Shown one piece after another: positions 36,023 to 46,700 of a stretch of DNA of 64,000 bases. The notes beneath the pieces are model-generated. The model was not told where the DNA came from. It saw only the letters and a program-made list of their open reading frames with translations, and searched no databases. Each line of letters opens with the position of its first letter. The first letter of the stretch is position 1. Source of the stretch: an uncultured Anaerovibrio sp. (lineage in GTDB: Bacteria; Bacillota; Negativicutes; Selenomonadales; Selenomonadaceae); contig CAKPVW010000004.1 of NCBI GenBank assembly GCA_934196075.1, forward strand, positions 1 through 64,000. The letters run 5' to 3'. Made by a program: the position numbers and the translations under genes.

Positions 36023-37026
36023 TCACCATTGCCACTCCTGAAATACACCATTTTGGGCATATCCCCACAGATTAACCATCATGTTATCAGTATAATTCTG
36101 AAAATCCTCCGCTACACATCGCAGTGAACTGCCATACGTACGGATGATATCATTACGCTCAATGACGAAGCGTATAACAGGCTTTGTTGTAATACGATTA
36201 TTTTTGCTTGCATTACAAGAAGGACAAGCCAGAACAAAATTCCATAGCTTGTCCTCCCGCACCATTTGCCAAGGAATCACATGATCCACCTGAGACTTAT
36301 CTGTTAATTTTTTACCACAATAAAAACAGCTTGCCACACCAAATTCATTTCTCAAAATATCTCTGTAGAGCGACAGATTATGCCGTTTCGGCGTTGCATC
36401 CTCCAATTTATTTAGCAAGCAATTAGTAACATTTCCTCCATTGTACTTCTCCAAAAGCTTTGCCCAAGCATAATAATTATTATGTTCTATATTTAACTTA
36501 AACTTTTGCAAAAAGCATAAAACGGCATATTAAGCCATATTCTTCCTTCTTTTTTGCTAAAACCATACATCTTTCCAGCAAAATCCGCATATACAGCCCC
36601 TACAACATTTTCCTGACAAACAAACATTACTTGCTTAGCAATTTCCTTGCGCAATGATGCATCTAAAGAACTATATTCTGCAAATTCTGATAATCTATAT
36701 TGATTTACAGCTTCTCGAATAATACGCTCTGTACCCGAATATTTAACTCTGCTAGTTACTTTTGCCTGCTTTAGATTGTACTTTAGAATCAAATTCCAGT
36801 AGTTCTATGTAAATTTGTCGAAAAGCTGCTGAAAGCTCAGTTCCAATCCTCTACTTGTTGGTTCGACTGAAAATAAATTATCCAAGATGGATTTCAAAAA
36901 ACCATATTTATATGTTGTGTTTTTACGACAGCTATCTGAGAAAAAATAACTGAACGCCGTCCATATTTCATCCTCAAAAACAATACTATCTAAAATATCG
37001 CCACTAGGAACATTCCATCCTGCCAT
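36023..37026 (-). pseudogene. HNH endonuclease gene broken by a stop codon and a frameshift
   Basis: Read from ATG 37026 (MAGWNVPSGDILDSIVFEDE), the protein is interrupted by TAG at 36807-36805 in the same frame as the following segment, and then by a one-base shift in a T5 run near 36515. The last part has a complete HNH motif: CFYCGKKLTDKSQVDHVIPW and ACPSCNASKNNR. Joined, the pieces give about 330 aa of one HNH family protein. Two independent lesions make it a pseudogene unless the sequence has errors. It lies behind the defence operon on the same strand. Confidence 0.8.
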
Positions 37027-37104
37027 AATCATCACCGCTCTACTATAAATCATACCAGCATTTGTTTGATATGAATATTATAGCATTAATAGGAGCAAAA
37101 ATCA

Positions 37105-37586
37105 TTATTGCCAACTTAAAAGACACTCATTTATTCTATTCTCGACATCTCCCTTTACAGCAGTAAATCTTCCTGCAAGAATTTCATGTATATATTTCTC
37201 ACTACTCCTATCACCAGCATTTGTATATGTACTAATATGTAATGCTGAGCTTGCCCTATCAGTTAATTCCTTTACATAATCCTCCAATGAATATGATGAA
37301 ATCATATTATTGGCGATATCTGTAAAAAGAACACATCATCTTTTATGATAGATGTATCTACTTTTTTCTTAGCACATCCTATTACCTTTGCCGCATAATC
37401 ATTTGGATTAGCTTGCAATAATAAAATACTGCCTATAGGCATCTTGCAAAGCACTGATGCCACTAATTTTTTTTGCTGCTCTTCATCTCTCCAAACAAAT
37501 TTTCTCTGAAAATCTGGCAACAATATTTCATTCTTATTTATCTGCTCTATCACTGTTGTTAAATTTGATTTAGTTTCATCAGCCAT
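37105..37586 (-). pseudogene. Decayed DUF262 (GmrSD/SspE-like) protein gene
   Basis: The 94-codon first part holds the DUF262 N-terminal motif NEILLPDFQRKFVWRDEEQQ and KKLVASVLCKMPIGSILLL. It reads up to IIKDDVFFL, where family members continue into the LDGQQR motif; here that motif is missing and the frame ends in TGA. A second 66-codon frame starts in an ATGA overlap (ATG 37305) and can be joined by a +1 shift at T5 (TDIANN, then MISSYSLEDYVKEL); it looks like a C-terminal remainder. Most of the protein (normally over 500 aa) has been deleted. Confidence 0.7.
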
Positions 37587-37641
37587 ACAATTTCTCCCAC
37601 CTTCATCTATTTTTCAATAGACCATATCCTGCAAGCAACAA

Positions 37642-38202
37642 CTATTCTCCAGCCAAACTACACAATTCTATGATATCCTCTTTCGTTCTCTTTTTAGGTG
37701 ACAGTTTATCAAATTCATCAATAAATTCTATACAGTTCATAAAATCTTCATCTAATGTGCTCGAATCTTTTATTAATTTTTCATATAAAACCTCTATTCC
37801 TCCTAACATATACGCTTTAAATATATCGTCTCCCGCTTTTCTCTTTACCTGATTTCGATCATATTTAAATGCTCTATCCAACCTATCCTGGGCAGAGATT
37901 TCTTCCTTTTGATCCAATATCATTATAATTCTATACGACCTTGTTAATATATGGCTTATCTGCATCATCTGAGAGGCCAACATACTTATATCCTCACCCG
38001 TATCAGCCATCCCTCTTTTTTTGTAAATAAATCCTACAATAGGTGCTACTGCTATTACATCAACATAACGTTGGAATATAGGTATTCTTGAAGATTTTAT
38101 TTTTGTTCCTGATGAATTGGTTCCTACCAGCGCCCGTACATATCCTGCGTGTCGGCCATATATTTTGTAATCTTTTTGAAAAATTTCCATCGAATCAGTC
38201 AT
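37642..38202 (-). CDS. 186-aa protein of unknown function, last intact gene of the defence operon
   Basis: No motif is recognised with certainty. The protein is alpha-helical and charged, with a central hydrophobic strand (RYVDVIAVAPIVGFIYKKRG) and the C-terminal FDKLSPKKRTKEDIIELCSL. ATG 38202 begins one base after the stop of the upstream ATPase gene, with AAAGGAAAT inside that gene's end; this coupling shows it belongs to the same operon. The partly similar size and position recall accessory Dnd-type proteins (DndE and others), but no homology can be claimed. Confidence 0.7.
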   Translation of the reverse strand: MTDSMEIFQKDYKIYGRHAGYVRALVGTNSSGTKIKSSRIPIFQRYVDVIAVAPIVGFIYKKRGMADTGEDISMLASQMMQISHILTRSYRIIMILDQKEEISAQDRLDRAFKYDRNQVKRKAGDDIFKAYMLGGIEVLYEKLIKDSSTLDEDFMNCIEFIDEFDKLSPKKRTKEDIIELCSLAGE

Positions 38203-38203
38203 A

Positions 38204-40210
38204 TTAACATTTCCTTTCAATATTTGAATATGCCTTACTAATAGGAAGAATTTTATATCTGGCTCCAATTCTATTAGCTAGATGTTTTTCCGCAATATCT
38301 CCATCTGTATCCTTTATAAAAAGAATGAACTGCTCCGCTATATCTGGTAATGATTGACAAATATTTGCTATTCTGGTTTTATCAAATGAGGATAATGGCG
38401 CATCCATTACCAATGGATAGCTTTCCTTAGTATTACACAGAATATTTTCATTTTTACCATCTCCGCGCTTTTTCTTTGCCATCTCAATAATTCCTGCGAT
38501 AAAAGCAAAAATAATAGCATAATTTTGTGCAGTATTTCTATCTACGTCTCCAGATAATAAAGACAAATCCATATTTCTTATTTGAGTTGAAACTCTATAT
38601 TTTTCATCTACTTTTAATAAAATTTCTCCATCATATATTTTAGAAAAAATTTTATTTATAGTTTGTTGCAATTCATTTCTAATTTTGTTTTCCTTTTCCT
38701 CATAGACCTCATTCAAGATCTCGTATACTGCTTCTGCATATGTCAGGTATTTTTTATTTAAGGAAGTTCTTGTATCCTGCTCTAGTAAATCCTCTCGTTT
38801 CTTCTGATTATGTTTAATCTCTCTATTCAATGACTCTAATTGCATAGAGAGTCTACCTCTGTTTTCTTTCGCTTCCTTTAGAACAGCATTCGCTTTATTT
38901 CTTCTCTGTCTTAGCGCATTCGCTTCATTTACATCAGATAATGATTCCTCTATTTCGGAACGACGAACTTCGGCTCTTCTAATCTCTTCCTTAAAGCTTC
39001 TATAATTTTTCAGGCAATTATCTTTTTGTGATGTAAAATCATCGAGGCTATCCATGGCCGTTTTGACACCAGCAGAGAAAATACTTATGGAATTTCCTAT
39101 ACTATGTGGTGGCAACGCTAATTCCAATTCTCTCAAATGTTTAATTCTAGATTCTGAATCAGAGATTTTTTCTCCACATATACATATATTTCTTTTTAGC
39201 AAAAAAGCTACTGTATCTGAGTGTATGCCTGGAACGCCTTTGTCTAAAACATCAAAATCCCTTAATTCTTCCAATACTTCGCCTATTACATTCTGGGAAT
39301 AATATAAGCCTATTTTGTTGCCAAATAACTTAAAGAACCCATTTATATTATCTGTTTTTCTTTGCTCATTTTCCTTTATTTTTTTATTAAGAGCTTCATA
39401 TTCCCTTTTTCTATCGGCATCATCATTCAATAAAGCCAATTTAGTTTCAACTTCACCTAACTCTTTATTACTTATATCTATACTTTCTTCGGCTAATTTC
39501 AATTCTCTATCAACATTTCCTGCCCTTGCTTCCAAATCCTCAATTAAATTAGTCAATTTGCCAAGTTCCTCTACCCCTGACTCATCTATTTCTTTATTAA
39601 ATCTACTAATAACAGTGATAGAACGAGGGCCCGGTTTCTTGCCAAAATGTGTAACTGCCGCCTCTAAAGCTGCTAACCCTACTAATCCTCGCACAGCATC
39701 TCTAAAATTATTACTTTTTTTCTTTTCAAACAGTTCTTTACTCATATCGCTTAAATGTTCCCCGTCAAAAAAGAAAAATTGTGATAACTGTTCTGCCATT
39801 ATCCTATTTACCTTAGACCTTATCACAGTAGCATCTATTTTATCCCATCCGCCTGTAGCATTTCTTATATCTAGAAATACCTGTGGTACATCTGGTTCCC
39901 AGACAAAATTAGTTCTTCTATATGACTGTATTCTTTTTATCTTATATTCTGTGCCATGATGTTCTATATATAGTTCCACTTCTACAGTTGCATACCTTGT
40001 ATTCTCAATTTCCAGATTCAGCAATCCCTTATTCTGGAAATTATTTTGACCATATAAACACCATAAAAAAGCCTGTTCTAATGTTGTTTTACCAGAACCA
40101 TTATCCCCCATAACAATGGTAACATTCTTTTCCTTATCTGTGGAAAAATTAATTTTATGTTCGCCTTTAAACTGTCTAAAATTCTTTAATTTTATATATT
40201 TAATTAGCAT
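38204..40210 (-). CDS. DndD/SMC-like AAA ATPase
   Basis: 668 aa. N-terminal MLIKYIKLKNFRQFKGEHKI and Walker A GDNGSGKTT (35-43) are those of RecF/Rad50/DndD ATPases. Long coiled coils (about 200-300 and 370-500) flank a CICGEKI hook-like cysteine pair. The C-terminal head has LSLLSGDVDRNTAQNYAI (signature region) and YPLVMDAPLSSFDKTRI (Walker B and D-loop). Start ATG 40210 overlaps the preceding 52-aa gene by 11 bp. In phosphorothioation systems DndD-like ATPases act in modification or restriction; here the modification genes are of the Ssp type, so a restriction role is more likely (inference). Confidence 0.85.
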   Translation of the reverse strand: MLIKYIKLKNFRQFKGEHKINFSTDKEKNVTIVMGDNGSGKTTLEQAFLWCLYGQNNFQNKGLLNLEIENTRYATVEVELYIEHHGTEYKIKRIQSYRRTNFVWEPDVPQVFLDIRNATGGWDKIDATVIRSKVNRIMAEQLSQFFFFDGEHLSDMSKELFEKKKSNNFRDAVRGLVGLAALEAAVTHFGKKPGPRSITVISRFNKEIDESGVEELGKLTNLIEDLEARAGNVDRELKLAEESIDISNKELGEVETKLALLNDDADRKREYEALNKKIKENEQRKTDNINGFFKLFGNKIGLYYSQNVIGEVLEELRDFDVLDKGVPGIHSDTVAFLLKRNICICGEKISDSESRIKHLRELELALPPHSIGNSISIFSAGVKTAMDSLDDFTSQKDNCLKNYRSFKEEIRRAEVRRSEIEESLSDVNEANALRQRRNKANAVLKEAKENRGRLSMQLESLNREIKHNQKKREDLLEQDTRTSLNKKYLTYAEAVYEILNEVYEEKENKIRNELQQTINKIFSKIYDGEILLKVDEKYRVSTQIRNMDLSLLSGDVDRNTAQNYAIIFAFIAGIIEMAKKKRGDGKNENILCNTKESYPLVMDAPLSSFDKTRIANICQSLPDIAEQFILFIKDTDGDIAEKHLANRIGARYKILPISKAYSNIERKC

Positions 40211-40358
40211 TAACGTACTCCTTTATAATTTTGACGATTTTATCTACCATATCAACATCTGAGATTATATGATTATTATTTATATTATCCTGTTCTTCCT
40301 TTAATATTTTGTCTATAATTTCATATTTTGCAGACTCACTTACAATCATATCATCCAT
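40200..40358 (-). CDS. 52-aa protein nested between helicase and ATPase genes
   Basis: ATG 40358, with GGAGGATGATG upstream inside the helicase 3' end, runs 52 codons to TAA at 40202-40200. It overlaps the helicase stop by 13 bp and the ATPase start by 11 bp, the arrangement of a translationally coupled gene. The product begins MDDMIVSESAKYEIIDKILK, is acidic and helical, and ends IVKIIKEYVNAN. No family is recognised. Without it the operon would have an unexplained 135-bp gap. It could be a small structural partner of the ATPase or helicase. Confidence 0.7.
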   Translation of the reverse strand: MDDMIVSESAKYEIIDKILKEEQDNINNNHIISDVDMVDKIVKIIKEYVNAN

Positions 40359-42532
40359 AATTCATCATCCTCCATAACAGGCTCAGATTCCAACATTAAT
40401 TCAAAATCATATAAATTATATTTATCAATTATTCGATGTATTTGATATTCATTAGCATAACTATTTTTTGCTAAATCATTAAACTCTACCATACGAAGAA
40501 GCTCCCGTTTTATTAAACCTAATGAATTATCTCTATCCTCTGTTGCCTCAACCTCCTCGCATGGCATAGTCACAAAATCGTATATTTCTGCATAATTTTT
40601 ATTGGGAGACAATCTCAATACTCTCCCCCGCCTCTGAATATATTCCTTAGGGTTTGTAGTGCTTGCCAGAATAAATGCTGTCCTAATCTGAGGAATATCA
40701 ACACCCTCATCAAGACATTTTATGGCAACTAATCCTTGAATCTCCTGATTCTTTAACTGCTCTATCCTGTATTTCCTTTCCTCCATGGATTGTCTTGATG
40801 TAAATTGCTCCGTTCTCATGCCTAAATCCATATTCATCATAGTGCTTATACAGTCTATTTGGCGTCCTAGATTAAAATCTTCACTATCATAAACATCCCA
40901 ATCTTCATAAACATTGGCAGCTCCACAATATATCAATAAATCATGTTCATTGATATATGAATCCTGCAATATATCCCTCAAGCTATCTATTTTATTGTAC
41001 GCCCCTGCTATCAAGCGAGATCTAATTATAAGCAACTGTTTTCCACGTTCATTTACAGCAATCTTTCCATATTTATCTTTATACAAACATTTGACAATTT
41101 CTCTAGTTAGTTTGTTATATTGTTCTTGTTCCTGCATTGTAAGATTAACAACGATAGGATAGTAATAATATGGTGTAAGCTTTTTATCCTTTATGGCATT
41201 TTCTAAGCCATACTCTATACACTTTTCACCAAAAAATTTCTTCAGGGCATTAGTTCCGGAGGTATCATTATGTCTTTCCAAGGTCGCAGATAGTGCTAAT
41301 CTATATTTATAGTCTATATTCAGTGTATTTCTAATTTTCTTTGCGCCTATATTATGTGCCTCATCTACTATCAGAAGAACATCATGACCGTCTAAACGAT
41401 TCATTTCTTTTTGAAATGCTTCACTAACAAAACTACTGTTGGTAGTAATTATCAAAATAAATTTCTCTTCTGATATTGAATACTTAAAATCAAAAAACAT
41501 CTCTCGACAAATCATTTTGTAATTTTTATCAGGTGAATCACTATACCACAATATAGGCTTATAGCTAAACTCTTTAACATCTTTTGCCCACTGTTCCACC
41601 AAATGCTGATATGGGCATACGATAATCACTGCTAGGCGTTTGACATTTTTACATAATTCCGCTACAGCTCCCAATGCCGTTAGAGTTTTACCTGTTCCTG
41701 TTGCCATGTCGAAAATTCCGCAATAGTCATTTGCCTGCCAATTTTTTATGGCTTCTTGCTGATAATCATACAAATTCAGCCATTCAGGCTTCACCAAGCC
41801 AAATGTTGTTTTAAAATGATCTGCCGCCCAGCCTTCTCGCAATGCTTTTGCATCAATATCCCCTATCTGATATTTTTCTATAAATTCCTTTTCTATTTCT
41901 GGAAACTTCATAACGCATATATTTTCATCCAATCCATCCCACATTTTTGTAAAGGCTTGATTTTTTCTTTCCACCCTTTTATCATCTGTGGAAATCCACG
42001 AACAAAATACATCTATGGCCTCATAGTTATCATGTATAGCAGTATCTGTTTCATTCATGGAACCAGAAAATGCTACTATATTGCCTTCTATATCCTCTAT
42101 CAATCCCATTTTTTCATGATACATGCCGATACCTTTCTTTCCTATGGTAACAGCAATTCTTATATCTAAAATTCCTTTGGCAATAAGTGTTGCCAGTAAA
42201 TTAAGACGATTTTGATGACAAAAATCTGTGCAATCTTCCAATTCTCGTTTTAAGGCACCTTTAATGATTTCTTCCCTTTGCTGGTAACCATCATTTATAG
42301 CCTCAATATCTTCCGGTGACAATTTTGGAGAAGCTATTAACTGTATTTTGCCGCCATTTTCATACAATTCATAAATCCCCGCTGAAATAGCAGCTAGTGC
42401 AGAGGAAGAAAAGAATCCCACAGCTCTTTTGTACAAAATTGCCTCTCCTAGCATTGGTATGTAAAAATCGTTAGCCATATCGCAGCTAAGGGTTCTATAT
42501 TCGCTGTCTATCTGAATATCCCGCAAGCTCAT
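40346..42532 (-). CDS. PLD-domain plus DEAD/DEAH-box helicase
   Basis: 728 aa. The N-terminal phospholipase-D-like nuclease domain (about 1-190) shows GFFSSSALAAISAGI and YHEKMGLIEDIEGNIVAFSGSMNET, an HxK...GS half-site. The superfamily 2 helicase follows: Walker A MATGTGKTLTALGA near 265-280, DEAH box LLIVDEAHNIGA, motif III ALSATL and motif VI QRRGRVLR. GAGGG precedes ATG 42532. It starts 23 bp after the cysteine desulfurase gene and opens the part of the operon that follows the modification genes, so it is a candidate restriction effector that unwinds and cuts unmodified DNA (inference). Confidence 0.85.
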   Translation of the reverse strand: MSLRDIQIDSEYRTLSCDMANDFYIPMLGEAILYKRAVGFFSSSALAAISAGIYELYENGGKIQLIASPKLSPEDIEAINDGYQQREEIIKGALKRELEDCTDFCHQNRLNLLATLIAKGILDIRIAVTIGKKGIGMYHEKMGLIEDIEGNIVAFSGSMNETDTAIHDNYEAIDVFCSWISTDDKRVERKNQAFTKMWDGLDENICVMKFPEIEKEFIEKYQIGDIDAKALREGWAADHFKTTFGLVKPEWLNLYDYQQEAIKNWQANDYCGIFDMATGTGKTLTALGAVAELCKNVKRLAVIIVCPYQHLVEQWAKDVKEFSYKPILWYSDSPDKNYKMICREMFFDFKYSISEEKFILIITTNSSFVSEAFQKEMNRLDGHDVLLIVDEAHNIGAKKIRNTLNIDYKYRLALSATLERHNDTSGTNALKKFFGEKCIEYGLENAIKDKKLTPYYYYPIVVNLTMQEQEQYNKLTREIVKCLYKDKYGKIAVNERGKQLLIIRSRLIAGAYNKIDSLRDILQDSYINEHDLLIYCGAANVYEDWDVYDSEDFNLGRQIDCISTMMNMDLGMRTEQFTSRQSMEERKYRIEQLKNQEIQGLVAIKCLDEGVDIPQIRTAFILASTTNPKEYIQRRGRVLRLSPNKNYAEIYDFVTMPCEEVEATEDRDNSLGLIKRELLRMVEFNDLAKNSYANEYQIHRIIDKYNLYDFELMLESEPVMEDDELWMI

Positions 42533-42555
42533 TTTTATCCCTCTTTGTACTCCAC

Positions 42556-43701
42556 TTAGATATTATCCTGTATATCATCCAAGGCCGCTTCTAATTCTGC
42601 AAAATCTCTTTCGCTGGTAAAATATCCTACACTAAAGCGTATAGTACCTGCTGGATAGGTGCCTAAAAATTTATGTGCTAATGGTGCACATTGCAAGCCA
42701 GTCCGAACGGAAATATTGCACTCATTGAATATTGTAGCTGCACTATCACTGCTGATGCCGTCCAATAAACAGGAAACAATACCTGCATATTCTGCTTCTT
42801 CGCTTATACCTATAAGCTTAACAAAATAATATCTTTGCAAGATCTCCAGCAGCCTTTTTCTATTTTCCTGCTCCCTTTGCCATATATTCTCTATTCCTTG
42901 TTTCTTTAACCATTTCAGTGCACCATGGAGACCTGCTAAACCTGATGTGTTCATGGTGCCCATTTCAAACCGCTGTGGTAAATTGTCTGGCATATCCTGA
43001 TTAGCTGAATCATATCCTGTACCACCATATAAAACTGGCTCTAATCTTATATCCGGCCTCATAACAAAACCAGAAATACCAGTAGGGCCATATAAAGTTT
43101 TGTGGCCTGCAAAAACAGCAAAATCAAAAATATCCCCCACTTGTAAATTCACTAATCCGGCAGATTGAGACATATCTGCCACTGTATAGGCATTATATTG
43201 CTTGGCCAATGCAAAAATATCCTTGATAGGCGCAATTAAACCAGTAACATTACTTACATGGCTAATTACCACCAAATCTGGCCTTGTCCTCTCAAAATCC
43301 ATTTTCATTTTTGCAAAATCAAAGATAAAATTTACTCTATCAACAGGCAAAATATGAACCTTTATTTGCCCTTTTTGTTCAAAATAGTGCAAAACTCTGG
43401 TAACTGCATTATGCTCAAAAGGACTTATATAGACATTTTTCAACTCTTGGCACAATAACCCCTGCAAAATCATATTCAAGGCCAATGTTGCCGTAGGTGT
43501 AAATATCACCTGCTTGCCAGGACAGTGAAGTACATCTAATACCATATTTCTTATATTCTGTAAAAGATTGGCCGCTGAAATAGCCCCCTGATATTCTCCT
43601 CTGCCTACACTGCCAGCAATATTTCTATATAGCAAGTCCATCTGCTTGTACACTTCCTCAGGCTTGGGAAATGTTGTAGCTGCATTATCAAAATACGCCA
43701 T
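42556..43701 (-). CDS. sspA: Cysteine desulfurase, SspA/DndA-like
   Basis: Supplies sulfur from cysteine for DNA phosphorothioation. 381 aa, fold-type I PLP enzyme of class V. N-terminal MAYFDNAATTFPKPEEVY; PLP lysine K201 in FAGHKTLYGPTGISG; catalytic cysteine in ISVRTGLQCAPLAHK near the C-terminus (group II style). GGGGG ribosome-binding site. Located 11 bp after the SspC-like gene and directly before the helicase, inside the operon. On sequence alone it could be a general IscS/SufS-type enzyme; the context gives the specific role. Confidence 0.8.
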   Translation of the reverse strand: MAYFDNAATTFPKPEEVYKQMDLLYRNIAGSVGRGEYQGAISAANLLQNIRNMVLDVLHCPGKQVIFTPTATLALNMILQGLLCQELKNVYISPFEHNAVTRVLHYFEQKGQIKVHILPVDRVNFIFDFAKMKMDFERTRPDLVVISHVSNVTGLIAPIKDIFALAKQYNAYTVADMSQSAGLVNLQVGDIFDFAVFAGHKTLYGPTGISGFVMRPDIRLEPVLYGGTGYDSANQDMPDNLPQRFEMGTMNTSGLAGLHGALKWLKKQGIENIWQREQENRKRLLEILQRYYFVKLIGISEEAEYAGIVSCLLDGISSDSAATIFNECNISVRTGLQCAPLAHKFLGTYPAGTIRFSVGYFTSERDFAELEAALDDIQDNI

Positions 43702-43712
43702 ATTTGCGCCCC

Positions 43713-46700
43713 CTAAAGCATAGTCTCCAAAATATCCATAAGCACCTGCCTCTTATCAGCCTTGGACAGGCTCTGACCACTTTCTTCTAATCTGGCCATC
43801 AATGCATTGCGTAATCTTTTTCCGCTAGCAGGATATTCCTTCCTAGCAAATCTTTTTACCACATTCTCACCTTGTACATTGACAAAATTAATTGCATAAT
43901 CAGCAGTCTCGCCAATTTCCTTTACTGGCGCTGTATTATTAGATGTTGTACATTTCTCTATTTCCAACTTACACTGAGAAATTCTCTCTAAAAATACAGG
44001 TATTTCTTCCTCAGACCAATCATTCAGCCGCAAACCTGTAAACAAAAAAGCCAACTTTTGTATCAAGCCTCTTTCATCATCAGATTCATATAGCTTTAGC
44101 AGCTGCAAAAACTCTCCAGTATTATCTGCAAATACCTGCTCCCAAACGCCGCTATCCAGATTTTCCTGCCAATTTTTCAGCAAGGATATCAAGGAAGCTC
44201 TGCTATCTCCTGAGAATATATTCCTTAGCTCTGCATCTAATGTTTTATACAAATCAGCTAAAGCCTCATCCCGCCAATGCTTGTTGTCGAAAATAGCATT
44301 GTACAAATGAGTATAATCATTTGTGCCAAATATCTGAGGAAAATGCTTAAATAAAATATCTCGAGGATTATTTTGATTTCGTAATACATTCATAAATCTT
44401 TTACTAGTACCTCGAGTATCATTACCATTCAAGGAAAGATTAAATTCCCTGCTATATCTAGGCAAGCTGCGATACCAATTTTGCATTGCCAGCATAATGC
44501 TATTTAAACTGCTTGTATTCTCCTCTGCAGCTCCATAATCAATAAATAACTCTTTAAGTCTTGCAATATAGTTTTCTTTTTCTGCATCCCAATGCAAACG
44601 CTCCACAAAAAAACTATCTGGCGTACTGTCTATCTGCTGAAGTACATCTCCATTTAGAGGTAATTCTCCATTACTATCCGAAATCACTAAGCCTTTTCTA
44701 TAAATATGCAGAACTACCGCCAAGTAAATTGGTATAAGACCTCTGCGCATGCCAATATGAAAATCTGGATTTTGTAAAAAATCATAAATCAGTTCAAAAC
44801 TAATCTTTTTATTCTCTATATCATCCCAGAGTATTTTTTTCATTCCCTGCAGAACTTCTGCCAGAGCTGGATTTTTTTCTGTATGCAAATTCAAGGTAGG
44901 ACGTATATTGTCGCCTTGCGCCAATACCCCTGTACGAAGCAATGTACTGCGCATAATAGCTACATCCTGCCCACTGCCTTTTAACCCTAAATTTTCCTCC
45001 AAATCTCGTCTTAACAGGGCAGCCACAACTTTGTTACGATTATTAACAACAATATTCGTAACCTCATTTTTATTTACAGCTTCATTGTTAATAACCGGTG
45101 TTGCAGAGAAAATGTCATCCATAATCGTAGACAAAAATTCCGATAACTGGGATTTGCGAATAAAATTTAATTGCTGCCCTTGATAATAATACTCTACGCT
45201 CCCTCCCTCTGGGCGGGTGTATCCTCTCATGTATTCATTCACTAATCCGTATACATCATCATAGATAATTTCATATTCATTACGAAGAACAATATCATTG
45301 CCAGCTTCTTCCCTAAGACCATTTACCGCAGCTAGTTCTAATACCAAGGCTGTAATATTTTTACTTTTTTTAGGTACAGCAAACAGCACCCTGTTACAAT
45401 CAACATGTGCTAGTATTTCTTCTATTCTACTCATATCCTCTTGATTTTCTGGCAATACTCCAAAAATCACACCATCTGCTGCCTCGCCTTGAATCATAGC
45501 ATGCCAGTCTGTATCTTTTGCTACTTTTGAGGAACTAATAAATACAAATTTAAAATATCTAGTTATTTCCTTTGCGTCATTATACCTGACTGGATAAAGA
45601 AAACTATCAAAATTCATTTCATTGAGAATATCATGCGTATCTTTGGTATGCTCCAAGGCTGCCATTCTATCCTGAATCTGTTTCCATATATCTACACCAG
45701 AGCTTTCCTTCAAACGCAAAAAACCATTATTGCGATGTAGCTTGGCAATATAATTAGCTGACAACAATTCTGCTATAGCTTTTTCAATTTCCTCTTTGCT
45801 ATATGCTAGGTGATAAATATCAAAAAGAGTATTAGACTTTGGTGATAGCTTTTCAAATTCTCCCACCATAGAAATAAGGGCCAAGGTTTTAACTAACTTT
45901 GACTGTAATGAATTAGCCTGCAAATTTTGTAATATATTTGATGTTAAAATATATTGCTGATGTATTTCCCCTTCATACAATTCCTTCTGCATTAAAGGTT
46001 GAAAATAATCATAAATTAAATCAGGCATAAGCAAATTGCCCTCAGCATTGCTAGCTATATAATTTAATAAGCTAGACTCCTCATTAGCTGACAGAAAGGT
46101 AAACAATGTTCTTTCATTTTGAGCAATTTTCTCTGACAGTCGTGGCAATAAAAATAAAGTAACAGGATGCAAGGGGTAACACTCCCTGATAATCTGCTCC
46201 AAATTCTCTATGCCTGCATCTGCAAACAATCTACTTTCAATGTATGTGGAGGACAAGCTTCTGAACATTTTCTCATATTTTTCACAAAACTTTTCCCACA
46301 GTGTCTTATCCTTTTGAATTACCCTGCTTATTATTTCATAGGTTTGACCAAATTCATTTTGTATATGTATATGTTTAAAACGCTCTGATACACCCCGCCA
46401 ACCATCTGTTTTTTCCTTAGGCAGCTTATTAATATAATTTGCAATTTCTTTATGACATATTAACAATATGTGCATTTGGCAACTTCCACTGCGGTTGCAT
46501 TTTTCGGCAAAATCTTGCAGCATTTTGGTATCGCTAACTGTAGCTTCTTCTATATTAGATTCCAGATATTTACTAAATTCATCATATATAACATAAAGCC
46601 CAGAATACCCTTTACTTTTAATAGCTTTAGCTACACCTTCATATAATTCCACAACATCAAAGCCCAAAAATGGATTGAAACTGCTACCGGCTGTTAAAGT

